A stretch of 64,000 nt of DNA. It comes from Durusdinium trenchii. Lineage: Eukaryota > Sar > Dinophyceae > Suessiales > Symbiodiniaceae. Position numbers and translations under genes: made by a program. The stretch's first letter is position 1; every line of letters starts with the position of its first letter. Shown here piece by piece: positions 1 through 12,800 of the stretch. The notes below the pieces were generated by a model that worked only from the letters and a program-made list of their open reading frames with translations, was not told the origin of the DNA and searched no databases. Location: contig CAXAMN010025694.1 in NCBI GenBank assembly GCA_963970005.1, positions 867,875-931,874 on the forward strand, read 5' to 3'.

Positions 1-1537
1 TGTTCAATTGGGCAAACAAAGCCCGAGAAGCCAGCTCAAATATGCCAGTACCACTGCAAGCAGAGCTGAGTACTACAGTGCGCGGCAATGAATCAATGAC
101 ATTTGCAACGCTGGCAGCACCAAATCGCTTCACAGCTGCATCCATAAACTCCTGCAAATTGGTTTCTTTTCTTAGTTTGTGCCTGTGCCCAGTCCAGTCT
201 GATTGTTATTCAGAATAATATTCTCTTTGTTTTGTCTGTCTCTCTTTGTTTCTTTTTTTAAAATCTATCTCATCTCTCTCTCTCTCTCTCTCTCTATCGT
301 CTTATTTCTCCCCCTATCTCTTTGTAACCCTCCTGGGCCATCTTGCGCAAATTGAACCAGGGACCACCCTCAGAAGGGTTCCAAAGCTCAGCGTCAACTT
401 CAGGGTCCGGGTCATTGTCCGCATGCTCTGACTCTTCACCGTCTTCACCCTCATGATGTGCTGCANNNNNNNNNNATCTCCTGCAGAAGCCCGATTCTCA
501 TGTGACAGTGACTCCTGTGGAACGTTTGGAACTTGAAGCTCCACTTTTTCTTCCTGGTCCTGGTTCATGCCATGTCCATCTACGGAGGCGGTGATCAGAG
601 TGTTTTGCTTGTCCTGCAACTCTGGAAATGCAACGGTTGGCTGCGCACTTGGCATTGAAGCTGAAGAAGAAGAAGCCTCACCCTCACCCTCCTTTGCGGC
701 ATTCCTTTCACCTACTGCTGCAGTTGCAGCAGCAGCACCCACTGCTGCAGCTGCTGCTGCAGCATTCCCATTTTCATCCATTGCTGCAGCTTTAGCAGTA
801 TCCTCACTTTCACAGGGCTGGGATTCCTGTGATTCTGCCGCTGCCCCTGTGTCTAGATCAGCCGCATCCGCATCCTGTGTTTCCTCACGAGCACACTCCT
901 CTTCTGACACATCCATAGCCGCTTCTCCTACATCTTGAAGCGCTTGCGCTTCCTGAACACCTGCTTCCAAAGCCTGCATGAGATCAGAACTCACTCCTTG
1001 TCCTTGGCTGTCCTCGCCCTGATCTTCTGTCAGATTCAAGGCTGAGGCCGTGTCTCGTTCTTCAGGACAAGGATCAGGAGTTGGAGTCGGCATCGGCATC
1101 GGATTGGAATCGGTGGAGCTTCGAGCTATTCCAAACGATCCTCAACAACAATAATAACAACAACAACAGCAGCAGCAACAACAACACAGAGTCAGTCACC
1201 TACTAAATCCTACTACATTGAACAGCACAACGCTCTGCTCACCCAACTCAACCGAGTTTCTCTTATCCCAGAACTTTCGCATTTGTGCCTCCTCTTCCCT
1301 GAAAATTACTAGCTGGGCTGCCGTAGGTGGCCGGTCTGCTGCTGCGATCTTTCTCTTGCCAGGTGCAAAGGATTTTGGTGCGGGTTTTGCACTCGCTGCT
1401 TTTGCCTTTGCCTTTGCCTCACCTTTTGGCTTAGGCTGCCTGGGCTGCCTAGGCTTGGGTTCTCTCTTTGCTTTGGGTTTGGCTTTGACTGCTGTTGATT
1501 TTGCTTTTGGCGTGGCTGCAGCCTTTGCCCTTCCCAT
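1..1537 (-). CDS. Partial multi-exon gene, Lys/Ala-rich N-terminus then SAM-methyltransferase-like motif
   Basis: The start is taken as the ATG at 1537 (MGRAKAAATPKAK). Exon 1 (1243-1537) encodes a very basic Lys/Ala/Pro-rich stretch. A GT-AG intron (1242-1126) joins in phase to exon 2 from 1125, which is acidic and Ala/Glu/Gln-rich and is interrupted by a 10-N gap at 466-475. Beyond the gap the convincing frame is a different one (DPDPEVDAELWNPSEGG...) and ends at a probable GA-AG intron (332-152). The last exon (151-1) gives KRFGAASVANVIDSLP followed by VVLSSACSGTGIFELA. That second stretch resembles motif I of class I methyltransferases. The gene continues past position 1, so catalytic motifs are not visible. 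The basic tail may serve nucleic-acid binding or nuclear targeting, which is inference. A dinoflagellate DNA-methyltransferase-like family is my best guess. Confidence 0.6.
272..296. repeat. (CT)n microsatellite in intron
   Basis: About twelve CT units form a simple repeat inside the inferred GA-AG intron at 152-332. No coding value. Confidence 0.9.
466..475. other. Assembly gap (10 N)
   Basis: Ten N lie inside exon 2 of the leftmost gene. Reading frames on the two sides do not agree with a 10-base gap. For a continuous exon the missing length would have to be 2 modulo 3, so the N run is a placeholder and not a measured length. Confidence 0.95.
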
Positions 1538-2354
1538 GAGAACTATGAAACAGCACGCTGATACTACCCTTGGCGGAAGCACACGCTTGTGAATTGATCC
1601 ATCAACAGCTGATGAACAAACTTCGTGAAAAACAATTGTGAATTATTTTTTGAGGAAGTGCGCTACAAATAACAGGACAATAAACTAAGTGACTGACTAA
1701 GTGATTCAAAAGTGCCTAGACCAGCAGCCAGCAGCCTGCACATCACTTTTCACTCTCATCATCAGTCGACCTGTTCGCATTCAGGTGACTTGTCTTTTTT
1801 ATATGTTCAATTTCCACTAACCAGATTCAAGATGCTGGGACTGCAAATGCTTTCACACCGTCGTGAACTGTGTCTAGCAACACAGCCCTGTTTGACCCCA
1901 ACACCTTCCCCACAAGTGTAGAGGTCACTGTACCAGGAACGACAAGCGGGCAACTTACGTCCAGCACAACAGTCCTCCAGCCACCAACAATATTAATATA
2001 TAAATGATGACGATATGATATGATGATTGATATGATTTGATTTTATATTTTGATTTTGAGTGAGATGAAGTTCACAAAAGGCCATGTCACAGCAGTATGA
2101 TATGAGATATGATCTGAGTCCTATGAGTCTATAAGTCCTATGAAATGATATGGCATGTGAGATATGTAACTATCAGTGTTGGCTTCCGGCAGAGAACAGC
2201 ATGCACAACTTGCACAACAGTGTCAGCCTATTCCTGTGCCACTGCTGTTGTTGAATGGGTAGTTATCTATCCAATTCAGCTTCAGTTTAGTTTAGTCACT
2301 TGAGTATCTTGGACTCGCTTACTTGCATCGGAGACTTGCCGTCCCGTCGCGATA
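1538..2354. other. Intergenic spacer between two minus-strand genes
   Basis: Between the start of the leftmost gene and the stop codon of the next gene upstream there are about 800 bases without a convincing exon. The stretch 1990-2170 is AT-rich with repeated TGATATGAT-like words. It must contain the 3' UTR of the next gene and the promoter of the first, but no TATA-like or poly(A) signal can be assigned. Confidence 0.5.
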
Positions 2355-5300
2355 TCACCGCCCGATCAGCTGCTTTGCCACTTTCAGGATCCCCTCTGGC
2401 ACGGACAAGCCATTGGTGGACTGGATCTGCAAAGCCTCCTTCAAGAGGTTCTTTGCTCTCTGCGAAATCTCCGAGCCTGATTCCATTGCCCGAAGAGCAG
2501 ACTTGCTGCACACGCAAGACAAAATGTTGCCGACGGTCCTTGGTCAAATAATATGCCATGAGCAGGCTAAGACTAAGCAGACTATGCCGCCTATGTTCAC
2601 GGAAAAACATAACAACCCACAAGTTTCAAGGAAGCTTAAGCAAGGTTCATCCAGGATAAGCAAGAGGTACGTAGTTCCTGAACAGTAGAGATCTCTGGCA
2701 GCATGTCTTTAGGCGATTTGCCATCAACGAACTTCGATGCGTGAGTGACCAAACAAGCCAGTGTCTCACAGGTACAAGCAACCTCTGAAACTGTCGAAGT
2801 CTTCTCTGCAGTGAATGTTGCCTGGATTTTCTCAATGATGGACTTCATATCCTTCAAAGAATCTTCACTGATCTCATCAAGCTCTTTGGGCAACACCACA
2901 TCTGGTTTGCTGAGGTTTCCGTACATGGTCTTGAAGCGTTGTTGTACAATCCGCAACAGCTTCATGCCACCATCTGCCATGACTTTCACATGCTTTGAAA
3001 CAACCTCAGCAAAGATCTCCCTGTCCACTCCTGCCTCCTCCAACTCGGTGCTCTCGCAAGATGCAACTGACGCCACCAAGGACTTTAACGCGGACTGAAT
3101 TGACTCAGCGCTCATGGAAGCGAGCTTGCATCCATCTCCAACTGCCTTCCAATCTGCATCGTCAAATTCCTCCACATCAAGCCCTTCATCATCTTCGGCT
3201 CCATCCAACAACCCGCAAATGCAGAAATCACTGTGCACCGACATTTTGATGATGTCCATCCCGCTTCGGATGTTCTGACCATCATCCATGACGGACGACA
3301 TCAGTTTTGCCTTCTCAATGTGCTCGTCAAACATCTTCAATTCCTGCTTGGTTTCCTCACCCGTCTCATAGTTTCCCTGCCCAACAAGATGAGCAATCTT
3401 CATGCACTTCAAGATATACTCAGATGCCTCAGTTCCCACATTGAGTTGCAGAATCGAATGGGCTGAAGATGAAAGCTGAGCAATGGCGTCTTTCAGCCTG
3501 GTATCACTGTCCCTGTCTGGGAATTGCTTCAAGACATCACAGGTGGATGAGTTCCATGTCTCAATAGCTTTTTGGCAGTCGACTGCCTTTATTGTGCCCT
3601 TCAAAGCATCTTGCACCTTGCTAGCAAAGAGCTGGAGGCTTTTTGCGAAGACAATTGCACCATTGACCGACTTGGATTCCAGAGTATTTCCGACTTGGAA
3701 CAAGCAGGTTGAAACAGCTGATTTGTCATCCAAAATGTTCAAACTCATGGGAAGGTCCTCCACGGACTTGTTGGCTGCCGCCTTGCTCAATGCGATCATA
3801 AAGGGAATGACATTGTAGGTGAAGAAGGCCTCCACAACAGTGACGATGGCAGACTGAAGCACATCCTTCAGCTTATCCAACATCTGCTTGTCATTCCCCT
3901 TCAGTGCCTTAGCTGCTTGGCTCACGAGAGTTTTGTGGCTATCTTTCAAAAGCTTGCCATACTCAGCAGAGAAAGCTTTTGCGTTGCCGACGGTAATGGA
4001 AGTCTCAATGTCTAAAAGGTGCTTGGACTCAATCGCTTTTGTTTGCTTGTCCAATTCTTCCAGAATTGATGATTGGTTGGATCGCTTTTTGGCATTCTCC
4101 CTGATGGCTTCCAGAATGCGACGTCCCCGCTCATGAGTAAAAGGAGCTAGGATCCAGCTTGCACTAGTGGTGCCGGTCTTTGCAAAGTGCCTCTCACAGA
4201 CACTGAGCACTTGACCAGGAGGAGAAGTCATATCCACGAGCAGTTTGACGGCTGAAAGTGCATCTTCCTCCTCATCGCACTTGCCATCCAGCACCTTCAG
4301 TCGTTGAGCCCACATCTCCTCCAAATAGCCATGCAAGAACTGCAGACTGTCCTGGGTGATTTTGACTGCGTTGACTCCTTTCACAAGCTTCTGCAGGATC
4401 TGGCTTGCAAGCAATACCTGAAAACTGAACTCTGCCACACTGCCCCTGACATCACCACCACAGCCCCTACAAGTAACAAAAGTTTCAACTCTTTGCCAAG
4501 GCCAAGAAACAAAAAAGTTGCCACCAGACTCCTTGCCAAGTTTATCGATGCACATATTGTAGGTCTTGTTGAAGAAACCGTCAAACTGAGCCACTTTCAA
4601 ATCTTCCATGGCTTCCACCTTCAAAGCACGCTCCCACAACCCTGGTGAAGGGTACACATTCTCCGCATCCACAAGTTTGACCAGTGTTTCAATGACTTCC
4701 CTCCCACCATTGGTTGAGCTGGAGTTGAACATGCGGAGGAAGTCAAACACATCAGTGATCTGCACAATGATGGCCTGCAAGCAGTCGACAACCTCTTGCG
4801 TGTCACCGGTTTTGCGTCTGCCAAGAGACTTCTTCTTGGTGCTGATGGTGCCCTTGAGCTCACTCAACTTACTGAGATGTGTTTTGGTCCATGAGTTGAA
4901 AGATGCATCATCTATTCCAGAAGCCACATCCAAACGAGCAAGTACATCCAGTTGATCCTGGAAGCCTGACACAATCTCCACATCCTCAGGAGACATAGTC
5001 CCAGTCGCAGGCATGCGTGATGATTTTGGAGAAGTGGGGTCTGCTGGTTCTGCCTTCACAGACAACTTCTCTGTCTCTGGTTCTTTGGTACGTGTCCTCT
5101 TTGTACCACCAGTTTCTGTAGCCGTAGCCTTGCGTGTTGCCTTGGGCAACTTGGGCCTTTTGTCATCTTTTGCCTCCGCCGACGCCACCTTTTTGTTTGC
5201 GTCAGGCACAGGCTTCGGAGCTGCCTTTGGAGCTTTCTTTGGCACAGCACTAGGAGCACCCAAGCGGCTCATGATAGATGCAAAAGGACGTGGATCCAAA

Positions 5301-6797
5301 AGGTACTCCTCACTTTCCGCATCTGAAGTGATTTGAACGTCTTCATCACCACCTCCACCAACTTGAAGTTCCACAGTGCCAGCACCAAGTGATGGTCCGC
5401 TCACTCGTGTTACGCCTGATGCCTGTGCAGCAGCTGCTTTGTTGTGCTGCTTCAGAACGCTTTGGTGTATTTGATCAGTCTGGTCAGCCGAAAGGATCAA
5501 TGTGCTATCAGTCATAATTGTCTGCCTCTGCACTGACACTGACTGCTCATTGATGTACTCATAGACGCCCTCATCCTGCAAGGGATGACACTCAATGTTA
5601 GGCTACAATAGTTTGTAGTTTAGTATGAATATGTGGTCTTACCTTTTGTACATGGAAAGAAACAGTCACCACGTGTCCTCCGACAAGATAATGTCAACAC
5701 CTTGAACGCTGACACCGTTGTAGACATTGGTCTTTACCTTCTCTGGAAATGGTGCACCAAACTTCTTGGTGTACTTGCTCAGTTCCATGAACCTGGTTTT
5801 AGGGCCTTTGAGGCCTGTTCTGGCTTGATCTTCCACTGTCACATACTCCTCCGGGTTCCCAAAGATATTGGTGGTTGCCGTCATCCTCAATCCAGGGTTC
5901 TCATTCAAAGCCTCCACTAGCACTGCCCTTTGCTCCAAGAACTTGTGACTGTCACCAGGCTGGCTGTCAAGTGCCTTGTCGGCTGCCTGAATGGAGCCAT
6001 ACTTGACCAAATAGCCTCCATTGTGGTGCACCTGACATCAGAGTGTTAGGGTACCAGTACCAGTATATTTTGTACTGCTATCTACATCTCACTGTACCCC
6101 TTTGCCAGTACCATGTACCTGTATCCATGTACCTGTACCCATGTACCTGTACCATGTACCTGTACCCATGTACCTGTACCATGTACCTGTACCTGTACCC
6201 GTGTACCTGTACCATGTACCACTTTAGTGCCATACGGACATAGTATTAAGGCATGTCCGTATGGCACTAAAGTGGTACATGGTACAGGTACATGGGTACA
6301 GGTACAGATACATGGTACAGGTACATGGGTACAGGTACATGGTACAGGTACAGGTACATGGGTACAGGTACATGGTACGGTACATGGGTACAGGTACTAC
6401 GCGAGAGCAGGTACGTTGTTCAGGCACATGGTACTAGCAAAAGAGTATATCCTTTGTAGAGTCCATCACAACCAGTAGACAGTAGATTGAAAAGGCTGTG
6501 AAACACACAGGTAAGCAGCGCCTTGCGACAAGCAGAGCAATGGCAGCCACGCGGATCATGCAAAGAGCCCTGTTCCCATGGGAGATATCCGTTCCAAACA
6601 GCTTCCATAGCCTTGGTGAGCTTGTAGGGACACGTCTCAGTGCTCCAATGCCCACATCTCCTACACCGTTTGGCACGGTATGTGTCCGGAAAGCCATCTG
6701 GTACCTTGGGAGCATCAGGCGGTGGTGCATCTTTCCTCTTCAAATCCTTCTTCACTGGCTTGGAAGGGCTAACTTGCTTCGACATTGCAGCAGGCAT
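2355..6797 (-). CDS. Four-exon gene, about 1,230-residue protein with Cys/His-rich N-terminus and long helical C-terminus; unknown function
   Basis: Start ATG at 6797 (MPAAMSKQVSPSKP). Exons are 6522-6797, 5678-6031, 2652-5575 and 2355-2505, and phases agree at every junction. Introns 1-3 are inferred as GC-AG, GA-AG and GA-AG; the last donor is the least certain. Exon 1 has a putative zinc-binding region (CRRCGHW...C...CHCSACRK, residues about 49-92). Exon 3 is 2.9 kb, unusually long for this locus, and encodes a Lys/Pro/Glu-rich linker followed by some 700 residues of mostly helical sequence with CRGCGG near its middle and an acidic patch (EDDEGLDVEEFDD) near the end. The terminal exon reads KSALRAMESGSEISQRAKNL to IGR then TGA. 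I recall similar multicopy proteins in Symbiodinium but know no function. Confidence 0.72.
6113..6385. repeat. Large inverted repeat (hairpin) inside intron 1 of the 2355-6797 gene
   Basis: The two arms, centred on an 11-base loop at 6242-6252, are reverse complements over roughly 110-130 bases with only scattered mismatches. The inner 30 bases pair perfectly (left arm ends at 6241, right arm starts at 6253). The outer arms are built from GTACCTGTACCCAT / ATGGGTACAGGTAC words. In RNA this would form a very long hairpin within the intron. It could be a palindromic transposon or introner-like insertion. Confidence 0.9.
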
Positions 6798-7024
6798 GGT
6801 TTCGCTGCCACCAAAGCACACTGACAGTGAAGTCAAAGTGTTCTGTGTGGGTGAGACGCACAATTCAATGTTACCCCTAGCAGAAGTTGCACGTCTTGAG
6901 CCAGCAGTTTCATTTACACGCTACTGCTATGCTATGTGACCGAAACAATTTGCAACAATTGTGCAATGCAAGTAATAAACATTGCTTGAACTTGATAGTT
7001 TAAAGTTAAAGCAAACAAACTTTT

Positions 7025-9432
7025 TCAGAACCCCTGGAGCTCAACATCTGTCGCTGGAGAGCTCAGCTGATTCCCAGAAATGAATTGAGCCTGAGTTTTT
7101 GGAACACTGCACATCAACACTAACAAATGGGCCAAGTCAAATGACACATTGTATATCCCACTGCGACTTAGCAGCGTCGACAAATGATCACTTGCTCTAT
7201 CACGCCCTTCAATGGACCGGCCAGCATGCAACCACTGCAAGATGTGTGGCTCACAATCATGAGCCAACTTCTTCACACTGATGACCCGATTGCATTTTGA
7301 ATGTATACCTGGGCATGACTACTGAAGCAAGCACCAGCAGAAGCAGCAGCATTATTCTCTTGGCAGAATTATAATAATACAAACTCAAAAGGAACACAGG
7401 AACACAGCACCAGGGCCCTGACTGCAGCGAATTGATAGACTATGGGATATCAAGTCCTTTTTGATCTCAGTTATCCGTCCTCAGACTTTGAACAGAACAT
7501 CCCAATACACCACAGCCACAGACTCACACACACACAAATGTGCAGCTGTTTTCTGTCCAAGGAACCCAAGGGATAAGGCTTTCTCGTAGCCTCGTTGAAG
7601 CACCAACAGTAGCCGTTTGAATCACGCCAAGGATGCTCAGTTGACACGATGGGAATGGCAGTGCCACTGGAACTAGAGGCGGCAGAGGTCTGTTGCGTCT
7701 CTTGCTTGCCATTCTTGCTCTTAGGCCCCTGAGGCTTTGAAATGGAAGATGTAGACGTAGAGCCTGCTGCGGCAGGTAGCGGACCAAGTTGTGCTTCAAT
7801 AGCATTGGCCCACTCCTGTGTGATGGTTTCGGAAGCTATATCTGCTCGCCCATCTCCAGCATTGCCATTGTCGTCCCCCTTGGCTATCCTCCAGACCGCA
7901 TCTTCAGTTGTTTTGCATCTTTTCGTGTCTTTTTGAACCCTTCGCTTCAGCATCCTGTACTGGTCAGACTTGGACACTGCTCTTGATCTTTTTTTTGGAC
8001 ATGCCTCCCAAGGCAGCTTTCAGCATTGATCTTGAGTTGGATATGAGCATGTCGCTGTCACCGTTGTCTTCCTGCCCAGAATGGTCAGAGGGCTGGTTGC
8101 CACCACCATCATCAGCTGCGGCTTTCGCTGTTGCACCATACTGTATGGCCGGAACTAGACCAGACTGATCCAACTCGATTTCATTCAGCGAGATGGCTTT
8201 GTATTTGCATGTGCTGACCCACAAAGGTGTTGACGATGGATGCTTTGCTGCGACTTGCTGCAGCAGCAAAGGCAACGGGCGCACCATCAACCCGAACTCC
8301 TCACTGTCAACAGCTTTGGCCCTGGCATTGTTGAAATCGCTCATCTTGAACTCAATTGCTGTGCCATCAAATGGGCTAAAGCTAACCCGAGAAAGCAAAT
8401 GTACTTGCTCCACAGCTGAAAGATCAGAGCCATGTTGTTCTAGAAACTCTGGCTTTGTGAAGAGGAGGAGTACATGATGTGGAAGATACCCTTCATTGCG
8501 CCTTTCAGAGCGGCTCATTCGAAGGAGATTCTTGACTTGCTCGAACAGTACGAAATACTCCGTAGTCAAAGAGCTTTTGCAAACCCCTGGGCAAAGGAAT
8601 GCCTGACAATGTTTGCCATCACCAGGGTCATGGTCAACATCCGACTCTTCTCCTGCGTCTGTGATTTGTCCAAATTCCTCACGAAATTTCATATGTCTGT
8701 GTGTGAGCCAGTTGCCATGAAACTCACGTCGGTCAGCTTCAACTGCCTCCTCAGCAATAGCATAGTTCTCATCTCCAAGGAAGTTTTGCTTGGCAGTCAC
8801 CACTCGATTCAGCGGAATAATTGGCCTATGAGCAGCAAGTTGATGAACATCATCTGGAACGATTGATGCCTCATCCTCAGCCCCTGTAAAAGATTCTCGC
8901 GATCTTTTGTTGATGATGAGCGCATCAGATCTTGAAGCCTTACATGACAGAGCACAATGTGACTCTGCAAATCCAAATCTTTTAAGCACGTCACTTGACG
9001 AATCTATGTCTACTGACTACTGATCACGAAGACACGAACGACGATGAGTAACAATTGCAACAACAGCAGCACCTACAACAACAGCAGCAGCAAATCAGAA
9101 TCAACTCAACAAAGGTCCACAGACAAGTAGCCACTATAAGATCATCTTCGTTATTTTTGAGCTGCCTCCATGATTCAGCAGCTTCCTTCCAAACTCGAAT
9201 CCGTGTGTCATTGCAAGACTCTCCTGCTCTAGGCACACAATCAGCAAACATCTTGGAAAGATGGAGTGTGAAACCATTGTACGCGTTCACTTTCGCTTTC
9301 ACTCTTGATCTGGATGCTTCAGGGCTGTCCAAGTCCAAAACATAGCGATGGTGTTCTTTCTGAAGCTCTGAAAGCACAAACTGCGCCATCATGGAGTCGA
9401 TTCCATGACTTCTTCCACGGGTGACCCTGGTA
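7025..9432 (-). CDS. 3' exons of a multi-exon gene, unknown function, with apparent frameshift
   Basis: The terminal exon is 7025-7277 (KKLAHDCEPHILQWLHAG ... ATDVELQGF then TGA), preceded by a TCATCAG acceptor. Upstream lies a large exon, about 7532 to 8960, with two overlapping frames. The upstream frame contains REFHGNWLTHRHMKFREEFG and a His/Asp-rich stretch. The downstream frame contains SDQYRMLKRRVQKDTKRCK and ends HPWRDSNGYCWCFNEATRK. The two are linked by a one-base shift at an eight-T run (7989-7996 on the plus strand). A third exon, about 9150-9432, encodes GIDSMMAQFVLSELQKEHH and RIRVWKEAAESWRQLKNNED. No domain is recognised, though the FHGNWLTHRHMKFREEFG segment looks like a repeated dinoflagellate family. 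The gene start lies further right. Confidence 0.65.
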
Positions 9433-9818
9433 CACAGACAATCAATGGGTAGACTGAGTTGAAGACATGTGTTTTTGGCTGTTGAGCAATTCATGTGATT
9501 TTAGCTGAGTTCACTGCATGCGCTGCGACGCAGCACGTCCAAAATTACATTCGATCTCCGCATTTGTCAGCTTCCGCAGGCTAAGTGCTTTCACCTCACT
9601 GACATGATTGCAGCTCCCTGCACAGTATAGTCAGCCAGCCACATTCTTGTCCTACATATTATATATATATATATTTATTTATATAACATTATATCAATCA
9701 TACTATACTATCAAGTTACTATCAATCATAGGTGTCCCGGTGTCCAAGGAAATGATTGTTGACTGTGGTGGCACTGACGATGCCGAAAACAAAAACAGTT
9801 GGAAGTGGAAGTCTTGAG

Positions 9819-12800
9819 TCAGGTCTCCACATCGTAAAGTACCCCACCAGCAACCAAATCTTGAGCTGTTAGTCCGTCTGTTTCCATCAATCTCCGTAGC
9901 CGGCGGGATGCAAGATCCTCCAAACAACAAAGAGGCGCTGAAACAAAAGCACTGGCAACTGCCAGCTGATCATCTTGAGATGAGTCATTGTCCAATACCG
10001 CGCACAGCTGATGCGGCCAGCCCTGCAACTATTTTGAGTGGTCAGTACTTGTGCCACTGCCGAATGCACAGATTCAGATACCACCACAACGTTTGAAACT
10101 GAGACTGAAACAATGATTCACAAGCCTGGAAAGGTAACACAAGCCGGTGGTAGCAATGCCCAAAGATTGACATAATGTAGAATTGTGCGGCCTCAATTTC
10201 ATCGCCATTGAAACCTGCGGTCAGTGTCAATTGATTTGCATGAGCTGTCCCCTTCAGGCTGGCCAAGTTTCACTTGACCTTCAGTGAATAGTTAGCAGCT
10301 AGCCGTTGCAGTCTGCAGTTAGAGTTAGTTAGAAGTTAGTTAGTTGTTTCAATTCGATTCTGTTCGTTAAACCGTAACCGAACCGTTAAATCTTGCCTCG
10401 CATACAAATCGGAAGAGGCCCTTTGGCCATGTTTGCATAGTCCCGCAATGCAATAATGGCAGGCGACCTTTTGCATTGCAAGCTGACCCCCGACATGATA
10501 AAGACAGAACAAGCAAGAACAGTGACACTGACACAGTCATTGATGAATGATGGAACCTGGCCTGGCCTTTTTGTTGCAAAAACCACTGCTGGAAGATGTT
10601 CCGGTTCACCATCGTTCATCCATGACCGTTCGTGCTGCCCTTTGAAGAGGAAAAACCTGAACTGACAACGGATGCTGCTTGTAGTAGTTAATCGTAACTT
10701 GTAAGTAGACATGATGTGGCTCAACTCTTGACAAGTTGTCTTGTACTGCCACTAACACCTAGCACTGCTGCCGACTAGATAAGGTTCAGGCATAACTCTC
10801 TCAGCAGGCTTGGAGAAAATAGCACTTGTGATCAAGCTTGGCAATGTTGACGGTTTGTTGACCCATTCGAAAACCTTCCTGGCCCTGACACGCATCACCT
10901 TTTGAAATTGTTGGGAAGATATCTCCTCTGTGCCAAGGCTGCTAAGGTCTGCCAACATCTGATTCCCTGTTTGCTGGTCCTTGTAACCATCCTGCGGCAA
11001 AATACTGAAGAGATGAAGACTCAGGCTCAATGTTTTTCAGTTCTTTAAAGCTTAGTCGGAGGCCTTGCCAAACAAAGACGACCTGACATTGCCATGAATT
11101 ATTTCAGCCAATTTGCTCCACATGCATCAAAATGATTCTAGCCAAACAAAGGACAGCACCACGCACTTCGGAAAATGCCGTGACAGCCCAACGCCAACCT
11201 TGAGCAGTGCCAGCAATGCACACGCTACAACTACAACTGTTGCAGAAAGCTCACACTGCATTCCAGCTGATGCTGACAGTGGAGTTAGATGTTGGGAGTA
11301 GGGCGTATACTTTACAAAAACTTCTGAATACACATTGGATGATAAAACCATTTCAGGCCCAGGCAAATAGAATCGAATGCATTCTGTGCAGGACAACCAC
11401 CTAGAAATCACCGGAACGTTTGGGCGGTGATGGTACCTGAGCACAGTGCTGCTACATGGTGCCGCCTGTGAACTTCTTTCATTCTGGCGCTGAGCGCAAA
11501 GCACTACACCCCTGATAGAAAGCCAGAACTTTGCGCCTTGAAGTAGAACAATCACAAGAACTTCAACACTTCCTGAAACACGCAAATCCACACAACTTGA
11601 GATTCGGGCAACTTTCTGTCCGGCTAGCGCAACAACCAAGCTTGCAGTGATGCACTGGGATCGGGCTCCGCCAATCCTAACGCAGCCGTTTGAAATAAGG
11701 ACCATGCCGTAGTTTCGCATAGTACAGTACAACATAGTAATAGTTAATACTTACAAAATGAACAGTATATTTTGTCGTTATTGCAATTATATAACTATAT
11801 AATATTAATTACTACGCAGTTGAAAGGTCATTCACTGGGAGTGGCCGTTGGCAATATCATGTCATGTCTAAAATCCGAGTATAGTCTAGTCCCGCTCCAG
11901 TCAAAGCTCTAGTCAAGGAGTGAAATACAGTCTGAGTCCCTCTTAGTCTTGGCCTGAGTCTATGTCTTGAGTCTTAGTCTTAGTCTGAGTCTTAGTCATC
12001 TTCTTTCCATCACAAGCCAGCTGGTCTAAGAAGCGCACGCCATTTGCCATCGATAGGAGAACCTCCATTTCCTTCTGCAGCAATGTGCTGCATTCTGAAT
12101 TGGAGGTAGTACTTGGACCTGTCAGAGATTCGCATCCAGCCTTTTCTACTACCCATACCCTACTACTTACCTGCATATTGCTGACTTCTTGGTGCCTTTG
12201 TGCAAAGCCTCTTGAAGCAAACTGCGCGAATACTCAAGGTTTTCTTGAGAAGGCCTAACAACTCAAAACTTAGAAGTTTTATGGAGCTGAACAGAACTGA
12301 TCAGTGCGTTCAGTGTCCGTTTAAGAGAAGTAAACGAGGATGAAATGCTGAGATTGAGACTGAGACATGAATGATGTCATTTTCAATTATGTCACATGTC
12401 ACAGGTTTGTTATAGATTTATAAGTTATAAGTTATAAGTTGAATCAATAGTTTATCATATCATTATCACTAAGTCTCCTGCGGGTCATACACCACCATCA
12501 AGGATGACTCTATCACAGTCCGCGAGTGAACCAACAGCTCGTAAAACAGGCTGCCCTGTGACATCAAAGATGATCCGCAAAACCTTGGACGCTCAGCACA
12601 TTAGCCAGCCATCATAGGAAGGCTAGTCAATAACTCTGTCAAGCAAGGCAACATGCTTGAGAGATCTGCAACTGTCTTCAGACCCACCTCCGAAACGTGG
12701 TTTGCTTCGTGCCTCAGAGAGCGCAAAACTCAAACAGTGATTGAATTAGACTCTAGACTCTCTAGACAAGTCGCAAGAAAAGTCACAGTCACGAGTCACA

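Noticed and set aside
6043..6478. Open frames of repeating Tyr/Cys/Thr or Val/His/Gly on both strands
   Set aside because: They are translations of the GTAC-word palindrome in the intron.
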